A stretch of 64,000 nt of DNA from Wenzhouxiangellaceae bacterium (GCA_028289455.1 JANQPN010000007.1:62001-126000); one strand, 5' to 3'. Numbered from the stretch's first letter, positions 45,109-54,295 are shown. A program made the numbers and translations. Notes: generated by a model not told the origin, from the sequence alone.

Positions 45109-45535
45109 AGGTGCTGCTGGCTTAATTCACGTTTCTGATAACGGCAGCCCGGCATAGTTCCATTGGCCGGACACGGTTTTAGTATATCAAGCCGTCTGCA
45201 CTGAATACATTGAATCTGCAGATTCCCGGGCTGCTAAGCGCTGTGCAATGGTGAAATCTCCAGTCTTCTCAAAACCTCCGTTAATCGTCACTTTCAGGCA
45301 TTCTGCAGCGTCTGTGCTTCAGCCGGTTTGATCATTCACATGATAATCACGGTGATGGTTGTATGTTGTGTCTAACTGCAGCCGGTAATAGTCGGCAGGC
45401 AGACAAAAGGACTTGTTCGACACCCGGGATGGTAAAGGTGGGCATGGCGTTATCCGGATCAGACCTGTGGCAGACACACACTGTACCCGGTGATACCCCA
45501 ACCCGTTCAATAACATTACAAAAGAACGTGGATTT
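45109..45535. other. Non-coding gap before the small membrane protein cluster
   Basis: This 427-bp gap has no supported gene. An open frame on the minus strand across 45319-45954 covers the GlsB gene and shows no homology, so it is rejected. No strong hairpin or clear promoter was found, apart from scattered A+T-rich stretches near 45490-45530. Confidence 0.45.
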
Positions 45536-45790
45536 ATGGAAACTATACTGCTACTGATCATCACCGGCGGTATCACTGGATGGTTGATCAGCGTCTCTAT
45601 CAGAGACAGCTTTATGATGCTGGCGGCCAATCTTACCGTCGGAATCAGCGGCGCATTTCTGGCGCATTGGCTGGTTGGCCAGTTTAACCTTTTCAATCTT
45701 AACAGCGGATTGTTTACCAGCATGATTACCGCCGCCGTGGGTGCATTGCTGCTGCTGCATTTATTCCGGCTGATAAGACAGCTGGCCTGA
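45536..45790 (+). CDS. GlsB/YeaQ/YmgE-type small membrane protein, copy 1
   Basis: The 84 residues form three hydrophobic helices (ETILLLIITGGITGWLIS, LAANLTVGISGAFLAHWLV, and MITAAVGALLLLHLFRLI) with the family-like GxxxGW and GxxGA spacing. Related transglycosylase-associated proteins are stress-induced, but the molecular role is unknown. The paralogue at 46470 has the same start (MET-LLLIITG) and the same HWLVGxFxLF turn, so the two arose by duplication. Confidence 0.8.
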   Translation: METILLLIITGGITGWLISVSIRDSFMMLAANLTVGISGAFLAHWLVGQFNLFNLNSGLFTSMITAAVGALLLLHLFRLIRQLA

Positions 45791-46194
45791 ATGCCACGCA
45801 ACTGAATAGCGTGTGTTATTGCGGAACGGTTATCGTTCCGCCTGAAGGAATCAAAACAGCGTCGCCTGTATTCAAGCCTATACAGGCACTGCTTATATAG
45901 CCTGCCCAGGCTGTCTGTTATGCACTCTGCTGCAATAAATGTGCGCTGCAGCATGCTGCAGCGGTTTACGACCTTTCCTGTACAAACCTTTGAAGATAAA
46001 CACTATTCATTTACAGCTGAAAAACGCCAAATGTGTCAACTTGTTACAGGACGATACGAATATTATAGTAGTAGGTGGCAAGTAAGCCATTTTAAAGGGC
46101 ACGGAGAGCCTCCGTACAGGCAGGTTCGGATAGAGTTAGAGCAATACAATAATCCTGCATACCGTCCTGCCTGAATAATAAGAATGGAGGACGT
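45791..46194. other. Non-coding gap with a perfect hairpin
   Basis: GCGGAACG (45821-45828) and CGTTCCGC (45834-45841) form a perfect 8-bp stem with a 5-nt loop 30 bp after the first GlsB-like gene; no U tract follows, so it may be an mRNA-stabilising hairpin. A smaller hairpin (ACGGAG at 46101-46106, CTCCGT at 46110-46115) lies in the leader of the next gene. Otherwise nothing is recognised. Confidence 0.45.
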
Positions 46195-46440
46195 ATGGAC
46201 GGTATTTTTATTTGGTGCCTCGATGGGGCGCTGTTAGGCATATTGGCCGGCATGTGGCTGCGTGGTCACAATCTGACGCTGACGCTTAGTATGTTTCTGG
46301 CAATAGCCGGTGCTTTTGCAGGCGCATTAATGTGCATGTCATTTGGTGCCAGCAGCAGTTCTTTATTAACCACATTATTGATGTTTATGATCGGTATCGG
46401 CACGACTTTCATGCTGGTTACCCGTATCAATCGTCAATGA
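46195..46440 (+). CDS. Small three-helix membrane protein of unknown function
   Basis: ATG 46195 follows GAATGGAGGACGT, a strong ribosome-binding site. The 81 residues are almost entirely hydrophobic: IWCLDGALLGILAGMWL, LSMFLAIAGAFAGALMCM and LLTTLLMFMIGIGTTFMLV. It resembles its two neighbours in size and topology but shares less sequence, lacking the HWLVG turn. It may belong to the same broad family. The short gap to the next gene (29 bp) suggests co-transcription. Confidence 0.75.
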   Translation: MDGIFIWCLDGALLGILAGMWLRGHNLTLTLSMFLAIAGAFAGALMCMSFGASSSSLLTTLLMFMIGIGTTFMLVTRINRQ

Positions 46441-46469
46441 TGCATTAACTTGAGGCGGGGGAACTGACG

Positions 46470-46721
46470 GTGGAAACACAACTGTTACTCATTATTACTG
46501 GCATTATCGTCGGCTGGTTAACCAGCATACTGACCAAAGGCAGTCTGGCTGGTATCGCAGGCAACATTATCGTTGCCATCAGCGGTGCCTTTTTCAGTCA
46601 CTGGCTGGTTGGACGGTTTGATTTGTTTGCCGCTGAAGCCGGTTTGTTCAACACCATGGTGATTGCAGCCATTGGTGCGGCCATGCTGCTGACTTTGATG
46701 CGTATGCTGAGACTAGCCTGA
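46470..46721 (+). CDS. GlsB/YeaQ/YmgE-type small membrane protein, copy 2
   Basis: GTG 46470 lies after GAGGCGGGGGAAC and aligns exactly with the start of the copy at 45536. The 83 residues have three helices (QLLLIITGIIVGWLTSIL, IAGNIIVAISGAFFSHWLV, MVIAAIGAAMLLTLMRML). The first helix, with GxxxGW and a following KG, is closer to typical YeaQ proteins than the first copy. Together the three genes form a cluster of tiny inner-membrane proteins, probably stress-related. Confidence 0.82.
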   Translation: METQLLLIITGIIVGWLTSILTKGSLAGIAGNIIVAISGAFFSHWLVGRFDLFAAEAGLFNTMVIAAIGAAMLLTLMRMLRLA

Positions 46722-47025
46722 TAGCATTCGTCAGGCAGGCTTTTCTGCTTTAGCAGATCCGCCTGGATGGCAATGGATTACCCGACTTAACGGGTCATCA
46801 GGCGGTCGGCAGCATAAAATAGACGGCAGATGATCATTCTGATCACTGCTGATGCAGGCTTGACTGCGCCTGCTCCAGCTCTGATTTAACGCCGGGCGCC
46901 TCAACAACCGGACTTTTTGATTTGACACCTGGCTGCTTTGACCACCCATTCAACGCCGCCAGCCTGTCATACTGCTTCCTAATTTTGCTACAGTGGCGCA
47001 CCTGACACACTGCGCTGGAGTACCT
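46722..47025. other. Non-coding gap with a nested hairpin
   Basis: TCTGC-TTTA-GCAGA, flanked by CAGGC and GCCTG (about 46734-46773), forms a nested hairpin after the small membrane protein genes, a probable terminator or mRNA end. The rest, up to the DUF885 gene, shows no gene; GGAG lies 7 nt before that gene's ATG. Confidence 0.45.
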
Positions 47026-48882
47026 ATGCACTTGATCCACCGTCTATTGTTGATTATCTGCCTGGCCATTGCCCTGGCCGCCTGCCAACAGGATGAAGCC
47101 AACGACCGCCAGGCGACGGCCGATTCAACGGCTGACCCGGTTCAGACAGAATCCGAACAGGAGTCAGTGACCGACATCGTTGCGCAGCTTAACGACATAT
47201 ACGCCGCGTATAACCAGGCAACACTGGAGCTTAACCCGGTACTGGCAACCTTTCGTGGCATTCCCGATTATAACGATCGCTGGGCCAACACCATTGGTAA
47301 TGAATATCGCGAGCGCAACCGCCAGCTGCAGCAGAGTTTTCTTGAACAGGTTCAGGCAGTCGGCGCGGCCGCCCACGCAGAAAATTTGTTGCCTGAACAG
47401 GATCGGCTGAGTTACGAAATCTTTATGCTCGACCGGGGCAATGCTTTGCGCGGCATGGATTTTCCCGGCTATCTGATGCCGATTAATCAGTTCCGCAACC
47501 CCACTAATTTTTATGCTCAGCTGGGTTCAGGGCAAAATGCCCAGCCGTTTAACAATGAGCAGGATTACCGGAATTTTATTGCCCGCACCAATGGGTTTGC
47601 CGCCTTTATCGAACAGGCCATCGTCAACATGCGCTCGGGCATGCAGCAAAATCTGGTACAGCCCAGAATTTTGATGGAGCGTGTTCTGCCGCAGCTGGAA
47701 GCACATATGGTTGAGAACATTGAAGACAGCCTGTTCTATCAACCACTGAACAACCTGCCCGACAGTATTCCGGAAGAAGCGCGACAGTCATTGATGACCG
47801 ATTATTCCAATATGATCAGTCAGGTGCTGATTCCCAGCATCACCCGGTTGCATCACTTCATTGAAAACGAATATCTGGATGCCGCCAGAGATACCGCCGG
47901 CATGACCGGGCTGCCGGACGGGGACGACTGGTACGCACACCTGGTAGCCACCACAACCAGCACCGATTTGAGTGCTGAACAGATTCACCAGATTGGCCTG
48001 AGCGAAGTGGCCCGCATCCATCATGGTATGCGTCAGGTAATGCAGCAGGTCGGCTTTGAAGGAGACCTTCAGGATTTCTTCGAGTTTACCGCCAGTGATC
48101 CGCAGTTTATTTTTGACAGTCGGGAAGCGCTGCTGAATGCTTTCCTGGCACTGCGCGAGCCGGTTGATGCGGCTGCCGAAAAGTTATTTTCTGTTCGCCC
48201 CCAAGCGGATTTCGAAATCCGCGCAGTGGAGGCCTATCGCGAACGCAGCGCTTCGTCTGGTTCCTACCAGCGGCCAGCGCCTAATGGCTCCCGTCCGGGC
48301 ATTTTTTATGCCAATACCTATGACTTAAGCGCCCGCCCCAGCTGGACGGTTGGCGCGCTGTACCTGCATGAAGCTGTACCGGGGCATCATTTTCAGCTGG
48401 CATTGCAACAGGAATTACAGGGACTGCCGGACTTCCGGTTGTTCGGCGGCACCACCGCCTATACCGAAGGCTGGGGACTTTACGCTGAATCACTGGGCAA
48501 GGAAATGGGTGTTTATGAAGACCCCTATCAGTATTACGGCAGCCTGGCAGCGGAGTTATGGCGGGCAATCCGCCTGGTGGTTGACACCGGGCTGCACCAT
48601 AAAGGCTGGAGCCGGCAACAGGTTCTGGATTATATGTATGCCAATGCGCCGGTGGCGGAAGCACGGGCAGTCTCCGAGGCGGAGCGTTTCATGGCCATTC
48701 CCTCTCAGGCACTGGCCTACAAAATCGGTCAGCTGAAAATCCAGGAATTACGCAGTAAGGCACAGCAGGCGCTGGGTGAGCGGTTCGATGTTAAAGCGTT
48801 TCACAGTGAAGTGCTGACCAGCGGCTCGTTGCCGTTGAACATTCTGGAAAACAAGATTGACCGGTGGATAGCTGCTCAGTGA
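47026..48882 (+). CDS. DUF885 family lipoprotein, probable metallopeptidase-like enzyme
   Basis: ATG 47026 is chosen because a lipoprotein signal (LLLIICLAIALAAC, lipobox LAAC with Cys about residue 20) follows directly and CTGGAG precedes it. The 618 residues belong to DUF885: SVRPQADFEIRAVEAYRERSASSGSYQRP, then HEAVPGHHFQLALQQE, which holds a zinc-type HExxxGH motif, and GGTTAYTEGWGLYAESLGKEMG with a conserved Glu. The domain is related to M32/M3-like peptidases. It is probably a periplasmic peptidase attached to a membrane; the substrate is unknown. Confidence 0.92.
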   Translation: MHLIHRLLLIICLAIALAACQQDEANDRQATADSTADPVQTESEQESVTDIVAQLNDIYAAYNQATLELNPVLATFRGIPDYNDRWANTIGNEYRERNRQLQQSFLEQVQAVGAAAHAENLLPEQDRLSYEIFMLDRGNALRGMDFPGYLMPINQFRNPTNFYAQLGSGQNAQPFNNEQDYRNFIARTNGFAAFIEQAIVNMRSGMQQNLVQPRILMERVLPQLEAHMVENIEDSLFYQPLNNLPDSIPEEARQSLMTDYSNMISQVLIPSITRLHHFIENEYLDAARDTAGMTGLPDGDDWYAHLVATTTSTDLSAEQIHQIGLSEVARIHHGMRQVMQQVGFEGDLQDFFEFTASDPQFIFDSREALLNAFLALREPVDAAAEKLFSVRPQADFEIRAVEAYRERSASSGSYQRPAPNGSRPGIFYANTYDLSARPSWTVGALYLHEAVPGHHFQLALQQELQGLPDFRLFGGTTAYTEGWGLYAESLGKEMGVYEDPYQYYGSLAAELWRAIRLVVDTGLHHKGWSRQQVLDYMYANAPVAEARAVSEAERFMAIPSQALAYKIGQLKIQELRSKAQQALGERFDVKAFHSEVLTSGSLPLNILENKIDRWIAAQ

Positions 48883-48940
48883 ACAGCCGTGACGGGCGAC
48901 AGCGGCATAACCCCGCGGCTGTACTCTGTGTATTAAGCCA

Positions 48941-50377
48941 ATGAATGCCGGCGGCCCGTCATTTTATTTTCATGATTATGAAACCTTCGGCACCCGGCCG
49001 GCGCTGGACCGGCCGTCACAGTTTGCCGGCCTGCGCACAGATGCTGAGTTTAATCCTGTTGGCGAACCGCTGGTTATATACTGCCAACCGGGTGATGAGC
49101 GCCTGCCGCACCCGGAAGCCTGCCTGGTTACCGGCATCACCCCCCAGCATGCCCAGGCAAACGGCTTAACCGAAGCCGGTTTCACACGGCAGGTCCAGCA
49201 GGCGTTCAGCCAGCCGCTAACCTGCATTATCGGCTATAACAATTACCGCTTTGATGATGAGTTCACCCGCAATCTGCTGTACCGCAATCTGTTTGATCCC
49301 TATCAGCACGAATGGAAAAACGGCAACAGCCGCTTTGACCTGATTGATGTACTGCGGCTGGTCTATGCACTGCGCCCGGACGGTATTGAGTGGCCGGAGC
49401 GCGAGGCGGGCACCCCCAGTTTCAGACTGGAACACCTGTCGGTAGCCAATGGGATTGAACACAGCGATGCGCATGATGCGCTGGCCGATGTCACTGCCAC
49501 CATTGCGCTGACCCGGCTGGTCGCAACACGACAACCGCGCCTGTGGCAGTGGGCATTGAGCCTGCGCAACAACCGCAAGGTACATCAACTGCTGCAAAGT
49601 GGTGAACCGCTGCTGCACAGCTCCGGCAAATTCTCCAGTACTCGCGGGGGAACCGCGATGGTGCTGCCGCTGGGGCAGCACCCGCAGATCAAGAACCAGG
49701 TGGTGGTCTATGATTTGCATACTGACCCACGCCAATTCGCAGATCTCGATCTGGCCACACTACAGGATTACCTGTTTACTCCCACTGCCGACCTGCCTGA
49801 CGGTCTGGAGCGACTGCCGGTCAAAACCATCAAAGTTAATCGTGCACCGGTGCTGGCGCCGCTGAACACTCTGCAGGGTGTCGACTGCAAGCGCATCACG
49901 CTGGATGTCGAGCGCTGCCGGCAGCATGCACAATGGCTGCAGCAGCAGCCGGAATTGGTCACCCGTCTGCGCAATGTGCTGATGCGCAGCGACTATCCGG
50001 CCAGTGACAACCCTGATTGTCGCCTGTATGACGGGTTTATCCCGGACAGTGACCGACGCCAGCTGAACGTGTTTCGGGACCACGCGCCGCAGGACTGGCC
50101 ACAGCCCTGGCCGGCATTTGAGGATCAGCGGATTCCTGAGATGCTGTTTAGGTATCAGGCGCGCAACTACCCTGATAGTCTTGATGCCGAAGGGCATAAC
50201 CGCTGGCAAAGGCATCGTTGGCAGTCCCTGAATGATCCAGACGACTTCAATCTTGAAAGCTATCTGCAACTGTTGAATCAGCTGCGTGCCGATGGCCGCG
50301 ATGCACAACTGTTGGACCAATTGGAAAGCTGGTCGCAGTCGTTGGACATCGCTGCATTGCAACAAACTTATGGGTAA
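48941..50377 (+). CDS. sbcB: Exodeoxyribonuclease I
   Basis: The 478 residues start with the DEDDh exonuclease domain (FYFHDYETFGTRPALDRPSQFAG). NYRFDDEF holds the next acidic motif and EHSDAHDALADVTATIAL the final His/Asp motif. The SH3-like and helical C-terminal domains follow (FRYQARNYPDSL). The enzyme removes single-stranded DNA 3' to 5' in recombination and mismatch repair. Length is normal for the family. The next gene starts 9 bp after its stop. Confidence 0.96.
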   Translation: MNAGGPSFYFHDYETFGTRPALDRPSQFAGLRTDAEFNPVGEPLVIYCQPGDERLPHPEACLVTGITPQHAQANGLTEAGFTRQVQQAFSQPLTCIIGYNNYRFDDEFTRNLLYRNLFDPYQHEWKNGNSRFDLIDVLRLVYALRPDGIEWPEREAGTPSFRLEHLSVANGIEHSDAHDALADVTATIALTRLVATRQPRLWQWALSLRNNRKVHQLLQSGEPLLHSSGKFSSTRGGTAMVLPLGQHPQIKNQVVVYDLHTDPRQFADLDLATLQDYLFTPTADLPDGLERLPVKTIKVNRAPVLAPLNTLQGVDCKRITLDVERCRQHAQWLQQQPELVTRLRNVLMRSDYPASDNPDCRLYDGFIPDSDRRQLNVFRDHAPQDWPQPWPAFEDQRIPEMLFRYQARNYPDSLDAEGHNRWQRHRWQSLNDPDDFNLESYLQLLNQLRADGRDAQLLDQLESWSQSLDIAALQQTYG

Positions 50378-50386
50378 GCTAAGCCT

Positions 50387-52507
50387 ATGAAGCTGACTGA
50401 CGTTGTTGAAAAAACCATTGAACGGGTAGGTAACAGTATTGTACTGGGCGCCCCGCTGGGGCTGGGCAAAGCCAACCCGTTGATTAACGCTTTTTATCAA
50501 TACGCCAGACAGCACCCGGAGATTGAACTCACTATCTTTACCGCCCTGTCACTGGCCGTTCCTGATGCCGGCAGCGGTCTGCAGCAACGCTTTCTGCAGC
50601 CTTTTCTGTCACGTCATTTCGGTGAGAATTATCCGCACCTAGCCTACCTTGATGATCTGCAACGCGGGCGGTTGCCGGACAATATCAAGGTATCGGAGTT
50701 TTACATGCAGTCCGGCAGCGCATTGCGTAATCCAATGCGCCAGCGCCATTACATCAGCAGCAATTACACCCATGTGGCCAGAGATATGCACGCCATCGGC
50801 GTCAATGTCATCTGTCAGCTGGTGGCGGCACGCAGCCATGCTGACGGGCGTTCCACTTACAGTTTAAGCTGCAATCCGGATGTGACCCTGGATCTGGCGG
50901 AACTGGCTGCCGACAGGCGTGATCGGGTTGCTTTGCTGGCACTGGTTAATCCTGAACTGCCGTATATGGCCGGGGACGCTGAAGTAGATGCAGATTTTTT
51001 CGATATTGTGGTGGATGATTCAGACTGGCATTACCGGCCATTCGCCGTTCCGCGCAGCCCGGTCAGTCCGGAAGAGCATTTGATCGGCATTTATGCCAGC
51101 ACCCTGATTCGTGATGGCGGCACGCTGCAGATCGGTATCGGTGCACTGGGTGATGCCATTTGCCACGCCACGGTAATGCGGCACCAGCAGCCGCAGCAAT
51201 ATCAGCAACTGCTGCAAACACTGCAGCTGGACCAGCGGTATCCGGAGTTGCTGGAACACTCAGGTGATATTCAGCCATTTACCACAGGTCTGTATGCTGC
51301 CAGTGAGATGTTCATGGATGGGTTTGTTCACCTGTACAACGCCGGCATACTGAAACGCGAAGTCTATGACGATGTCGGTTTGCAAACGGTATTAAACCAA
51401 CTGCCGGCCGAACAGCAGCAACCGGCATCCATTTTGCAGGCATTGGCGGCCGAGGGCATCGTCAACCATACTTTGCGACCGCATGAAGTCAGCTGGCTGC
51501 AGCATTGGGGGCTTTTAAACGAGCAGGTACATTGGGACGACCACCAGCTGCGGACTGCACAACAGCAAACCGCTGCCAGTATTGATCAGGAACGTGATTT
51601 TGAGCGCCGGATGGAACCCTTTCTCGGTTCCGGCCTGCGTCATGGCAAACTGCTGCATGCTGCTTTTTTTCTGGGGTCGCAATGGTTTTATGACGCCCTG
51701 AATCAGATGTCCGAGGCCGAGCGCAGTCGCTTTGCAATGACCCGGGTATCCCGGATTAACCAGCTGTATCGCGGTGAAGCGCTGGACCGCGTGCAGCGCC
51801 ACCGGGCCCGGTTTATCAACACCTGCATGAAGATGACTTTACTGGGCGCGGCGGTTTCTGATCAGCTGGCTGATGGTCAGGTGGTCAGTGGTGTGGGTGG
51901 TCAGTACAACTTTGTGGCCATGGCGCACGCACTGGATGACAGCCGCTCGATACTGATGCTGCGCAGTACCCGGCGCGGCCGCAAAGGCCTGCAGAGCAAC
52001 ATTGTGTGGGAATACCCGCACCACACCATCCCCAGGCATCTGCGGGATATTGTGATCACCGAGTACGGGATTGCCGATTTACGCGGGCAAACAGATGAGC
52101 GCTGCATTCAGGCATTGCTGTGTATCAGTGACAGCCGCTTCCAGCAGCAACTGCTGCAACAGGCCAAGGCAGCAGGAAAACTGGCCAGTGATTGGGAAAT
52201 TCCAGCCGCCTACCGGCACAACACCCCAACCGGCATTCGCCGTCGGCTGTCATCATTGATCGGCGAACTACTGCCAACCTGGCCATTCGGCAGCGATTTG
52301 AGCAAGATTGAGATACAGCTGGCCACTGCTTTGAAGTGGCTGGTTAAACAACCTGCCTGGCGCAAACTGTGGTTGATGATGCTGCCCGCCGGCCAGCACA
52401 GGCAATCTGAAGCGCTGACCCGTATGCAGCTGGGCACAGTAACCGGCATACGCCAGAGAATCTGGCGGCGTCTGCTGCTGCATGGTTTGAAAAATACCGC
52501 AGACTAG
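50387..52507 (+). CDS. Acetyl-CoA hydrolase/transferase family protein, long form
   Basis: The 706 residues are longer than the common 430-550-residue CoA transferases of this type. The N-terminal half has VLGAPLGLGKANPLINAFYQYA and GGTLQIGIGALGDAICHATVM, a CoA-binding style segment. The C-terminal acetyl-CoA hydrolase domain has DGQVVSGVGGQYNFVAMAHAL, RSTRRGRKGLQSNIVWEYPHHTIPRHLRDIVITEYGIADLRGQTDE, the latter with the catalytic-region Glu-Tyr-Gly. It should move CoA between acyl groups or hydrolyse acyl-CoA. An intrinsic terminator follows. Confidence 0.9.
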   Translation: MKLTDVVEKTIERVGNSIVLGAPLGLGKANPLINAFYQYARQHPEIELTIFTALSLAVPDAGSGLQQRFLQPFLSRHFGENYPHLAYLDDLQRGRLPDNIKVSEFYMQSGSALRNPMRQRHYISSNYTHVARDMHAIGVNVICQLVAARSHADGRSTYSLSCNPDVTLDLAELAADRRDRVALLALVNPELPYMAGDAEVDADFFDIVVDDSDWHYRPFAVPRSPVSPEEHLIGIYASTLIRDGGTLQIGIGALGDAICHATVMRHQQPQQYQQLLQTLQLDQRYPELLEHSGDIQPFTTGLYAASEMFMDGFVHLYNAGILKREVYDDVGLQTVLNQLPAEQQQPASILQALAAEGIVNHTLRPHEVSWLQHWGLLNEQVHWDDHQLRTAQQQTAASIDQERDFERRMEPFLGSGLRHGKLLHAAFFLGSQWFYDALNQMSEAERSRFAMTRVSRINQLYRGEALDRVQRHRARFINTCMKMTLLGAAVSDQLADGQVVSGVGGQYNFVAMAHALDDSRSILMLRSTRRGRKGLQSNIVWEYPHHTIPRHLRDIVITEYGIADLRGQTDERCIQALLCISDSRFQQQLLQQAKAAGKLASDWEIPAAYRHNTPTGIRRRLSSLIGELLPTWPFGSDLSKIEIQLATALKWLVKQPAWRKLWLMMLPAGQHRQSEALTRMQLGTVTGIRQRIWRRLLLHGLKNTAD

Positions 52508-52516
52508 TGGTGCTAT

Positions 52517-52540
52517 AGCGCCTGCCAGGGCGCTGTTTTT
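52517..52540 (+). terminator. Intrinsic terminator after the acetyl-CoA hydrolase gene
   Basis: AGCGCC (52517-52522) and GGCGCT (52529-52534) form the stem with a 6-nt loop, followed by G and five Ts. It lies 10 bp after the stop codon at 52507. Confidence 0.8.
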
Positions 52541-52593
52541 ATCGGTTTTCAGCCTATTACATACGCCAAAATAAGTACTTGACAAGCGAAATG

Positions 52594-52792
52594 TTATGCA
52601 CATTCAGTGAATTTTTTTCTTTACAGTTTGTTTACAGTTATTTTCTCTTTTTCTTTATAAAAAATGCTCGTAAATAATTGATATTAAACAGTTATTTGAT
52701 ATGGTCAATTTTTGACCAATCTGATGAACGTCGCTTAGGCACTGATTCTGTGATGTTTCATACACAGACTTATCCACAATTTTTGTGGATAA
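52594..52792. other. DnaA-box cluster with A+T-rich core in a non-coding gap
   Basis: The gap 52508-52947 has no gene. It holds perfect DnaA boxes TTATGCACA (52594-52602) and TTATCCACA (52770-52778), an inverted TTATCCACA (52784-52792, read on the minus strand), and a near match TCATACACA (52758-52766). Between the first and the rest lies about 130 bp of very A+T-rich DNA. The facing pair also forms a perfect 10-bp inverted repeat. This resembles an origin or DnaA titration site, but no dnaA, dnaN or mnmG gene is near. Confidence 0.5.
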
Positions 52793-52947
52793 AAATTTAA
52801 GCCGGAAGGCGAATCACAGACAAATACTCTCAGTCTTTTCCTACAACCGCTCACTGCGATTAGCGATTTTGCCGAATCCGGCTCCCGGCTAACCTGTTTA
52901 CACGCTCTACAAAGCGCGAACTTAAACACTCAACTGGAGGAAATGCG

Positions 52948-53238
52948 ATGTATAAATATCTGAAAACCCTGTTGGCCGCGACACTGATTAGCGGCTGCCT
53001 GATGCTGAACGCGGCTACCGCCGCCGAACCGGTGGATATCAATAATGCCACCGCTCAGGAAATTGCACTGGCGCTGACCGGCGTCGGCTCAAGCAAGGCC
53101 GCTGCAATCGTTGCGTACCGGGAACAGCATGGTGCTTTTCAGCACATCGATGAGCTGGTCAACGTCAAAGGTATTGGGTTAACCACCATTGAAAAGAACC
53201 GCGCGGTGATTCTTGTATCAGCCGACAACCGGGAGTAG
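52948..53238 (+). CDS. comEA: ComEA-like secreted helix-hairpin-helix protein
   Basis: ATG 52948 follows TGGAGGAAATGCG. The 96 residues have a signal peptide or membrane anchor (TLLAATLISGCLMLNAATAA), then a double helix-hairpin-helix motif: VDINNATAQEIALALTGVGSSKAAAIVAYREQHGAFQHIDELVNVKGIG. HhH ComEA-type proteins bind double-stranded DNA in the periplasm during natural uptake. A lipobox-like SGCL is present in the signal region, but cleavage after TAA is more likely. It stands alone; no other competence gene is in the window. Confidence 0.9.
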   Translation: MYKYLKTLLAATLISGCLMLNAATAAEPVDINNATAQEIALALTGVGSSKAAAIVAYREQHGAFQHIDELVNVKGIGLTTIEKNRAVILVSADNRE

Positions 53239-53253
53239 CTGTCCCGATCAACC

Positions 53254-53278
53254 ACATGCGCTGCACCGCAGCGCATGT
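53254..53278. terminator. Hairpin between convergent comEA and recR
   Basis: ACATGCGCTGC (53254-53264) pairs perfectly with GCAGCGCATGT (53268-53278) across a 3-nt loop. It lies about 15 bp after comEA and 27 bp after recR on the other strand. U tracts are weak, so it may be a bidirectional terminator or only a 3' end hairpin. Confidence 0.6.
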
Positions 53279-53305
53279 TCAAATTCTATCGAACAGATGG
53301 CAGAG

Positions 53306-53908
53306 TTATACCGGTGCGCGGTTATTGAATGACAGCGCCAGAGTCGACCTATCGACGTATTCCAGCTCACCACCCAATGGCACACCCTGAGCCAGACGTG
53401 AAATCTTCAATTGATAGGGTTGTGCCAGTTGCTGCAGATAGTGGGCGGTCGCTTCACCTTCCACGCTGGTGTTAGTGGCAATTATCAGCTCCCGAACCCC
53501 GCCGTCAGCCAGTCGCTTACCAAGCAGATCAAGCCCCAGGTTATCAGGGCCGATTCCATCCAATGGGGATAACCGGCCCAGCAATACAAAATAACAACCG
53601 GTAAACACACCGGCCTGCTCCAGCGCCATAACGTCTGCGGGTGATTCAACCACACACACCAGCGCCTGATCGCGTTCCGGGTTACTGCAGATGCTGCAGC
53701 GAGTCTCAGTTGTGAGGTTTCGGCATGTCTCACAATGCCCTACCCGCTCAATAGCCTGCTGAAGAACTTCTGCCAGCACTTTACCCCCCTGGCGGTCGTG
53801 CTGCAGTAAATGCAAAGCCATGCGCTGCGCGCTGCGCGGGCCCACGCCGGGCAGCACCTGCAGAGCTGACAGCAGACGGTTGAGCAGGTCTCCGGAAGAA
53901 TCAGACAT
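53306..53908 (-). CDS. recR: Recombination protein RecR
   Basis: ATG 53908 (MSDSSGDLLNRLLSALQVLPGVG) is chosen; an ATG at 53911 adds one Met, and upstream in-frame codons are non-homologous. The 200 residues have the HhH (PGVGPRSAQRMALHLL), the C4 zinc finger (CETCRNLTTETRCSIC), and the Toprim domain (VCVVESPADVMALEQAG, EGEATAHYL). With RecO and RecF it loads RecA at single-stranded gaps. It is the last gene of dnaX-ybaB-recR. Confidence 0.97.
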   Translation of the reverse strand: MSDSSGDLLNRLLSALQVLPGVGPRSAQRMALHLLQHDRQGGKVLAEVLQQAIERVGHCETCRNLTTETRCSICSNPERDQALVCVVESPADVMALEQAGVFTGCYFVLLGRLSPLDGIGPDNLGLDLLGKRLADGGVRELIIATNTSVEGEATAHYLQQLAQPYQLKISRLAQGVPLGGELEYVDRSTLALSFNNRAPV

Positions 53909-53980
53909 CATGACGTCATTAAAGCACAAATACCGCCACTGCTGCCTGCGGTTTTGCCGGCGGAAAAATTATTCGACTGG

Positions 53981-54295
53981 TCAGCCGAATATTCCGGGCG
54001 GTATCGGCAAGCCACCGGCGGCCTGGGACATTTTTTCCTGACTGGCCTGCTGAATTCTGTGAGCAGCATCATTGATCGCTGCTGCCACCAGATCCTCGAG
54101 CATCTCCAGGTCATCCAGCAGGGTGGCATCGATATTGACCCGTTTGGCTTCATGCTGGCCGTTCATGGTGACCTTCACCATGCCGCCGCCGGATTCTCCG
54201 GTGGCTTCCAGATTGGCCAGTTCAGCCTGCGCTTCTTGAATGTTCTGCTGCAGTTTTTGCGCCTGCTGCATCAGGTTGCCAAGTTGTCCTTTCAT
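53981..54295 (-). CDS. ybaB: YbaB/EbfC nucleoid-associated protein
   Basis: The 104 residues match the family: [56 protein letters not shown], and the ending [11 protein letters not shown]. The protein binds DNA as a dimer and shapes the nucleoid. Its ATG at 54295 overlaps the dnaX stop by 4 nt. A gap of 72 bp to the recR start is somewhat wide, but the order is standard. Confidence 0.97.
   Translation of the reverse strand: MKGQLGNLMQQAQKLQQNIQEAQAELANLEATGESGGGMVKVTMNGQHEAKRVNIDATLLDDLEMLEDLVAAAINDAAHRIQQASQEKMSQAAGGLPIPPGIFG

Noticed and set aside
45319..45954. Open frame of 211 codons on the minus strand
   Set aside because: It covers the GlsB-like gene in antisense and non-coding DNA on both sides. 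The product is rich in Arg, Ser and Cys without a domain, and no start signal is visible.
49760..50515. Open frame of 251 codons on the minus strand
   Set aside because: It spans the end of sbcB and the start of the acetyl-CoA hydrolase gene in antisense; both sense genes are well supported.
52508..52947. Chromosomal replication origin
   Set aside because: The DnaA boxes are good, but no dnaA, dnaN, mnmG, rpmH or parAB gene is near and skew cannot be judged in this window, so it is reported only as a box cluster.
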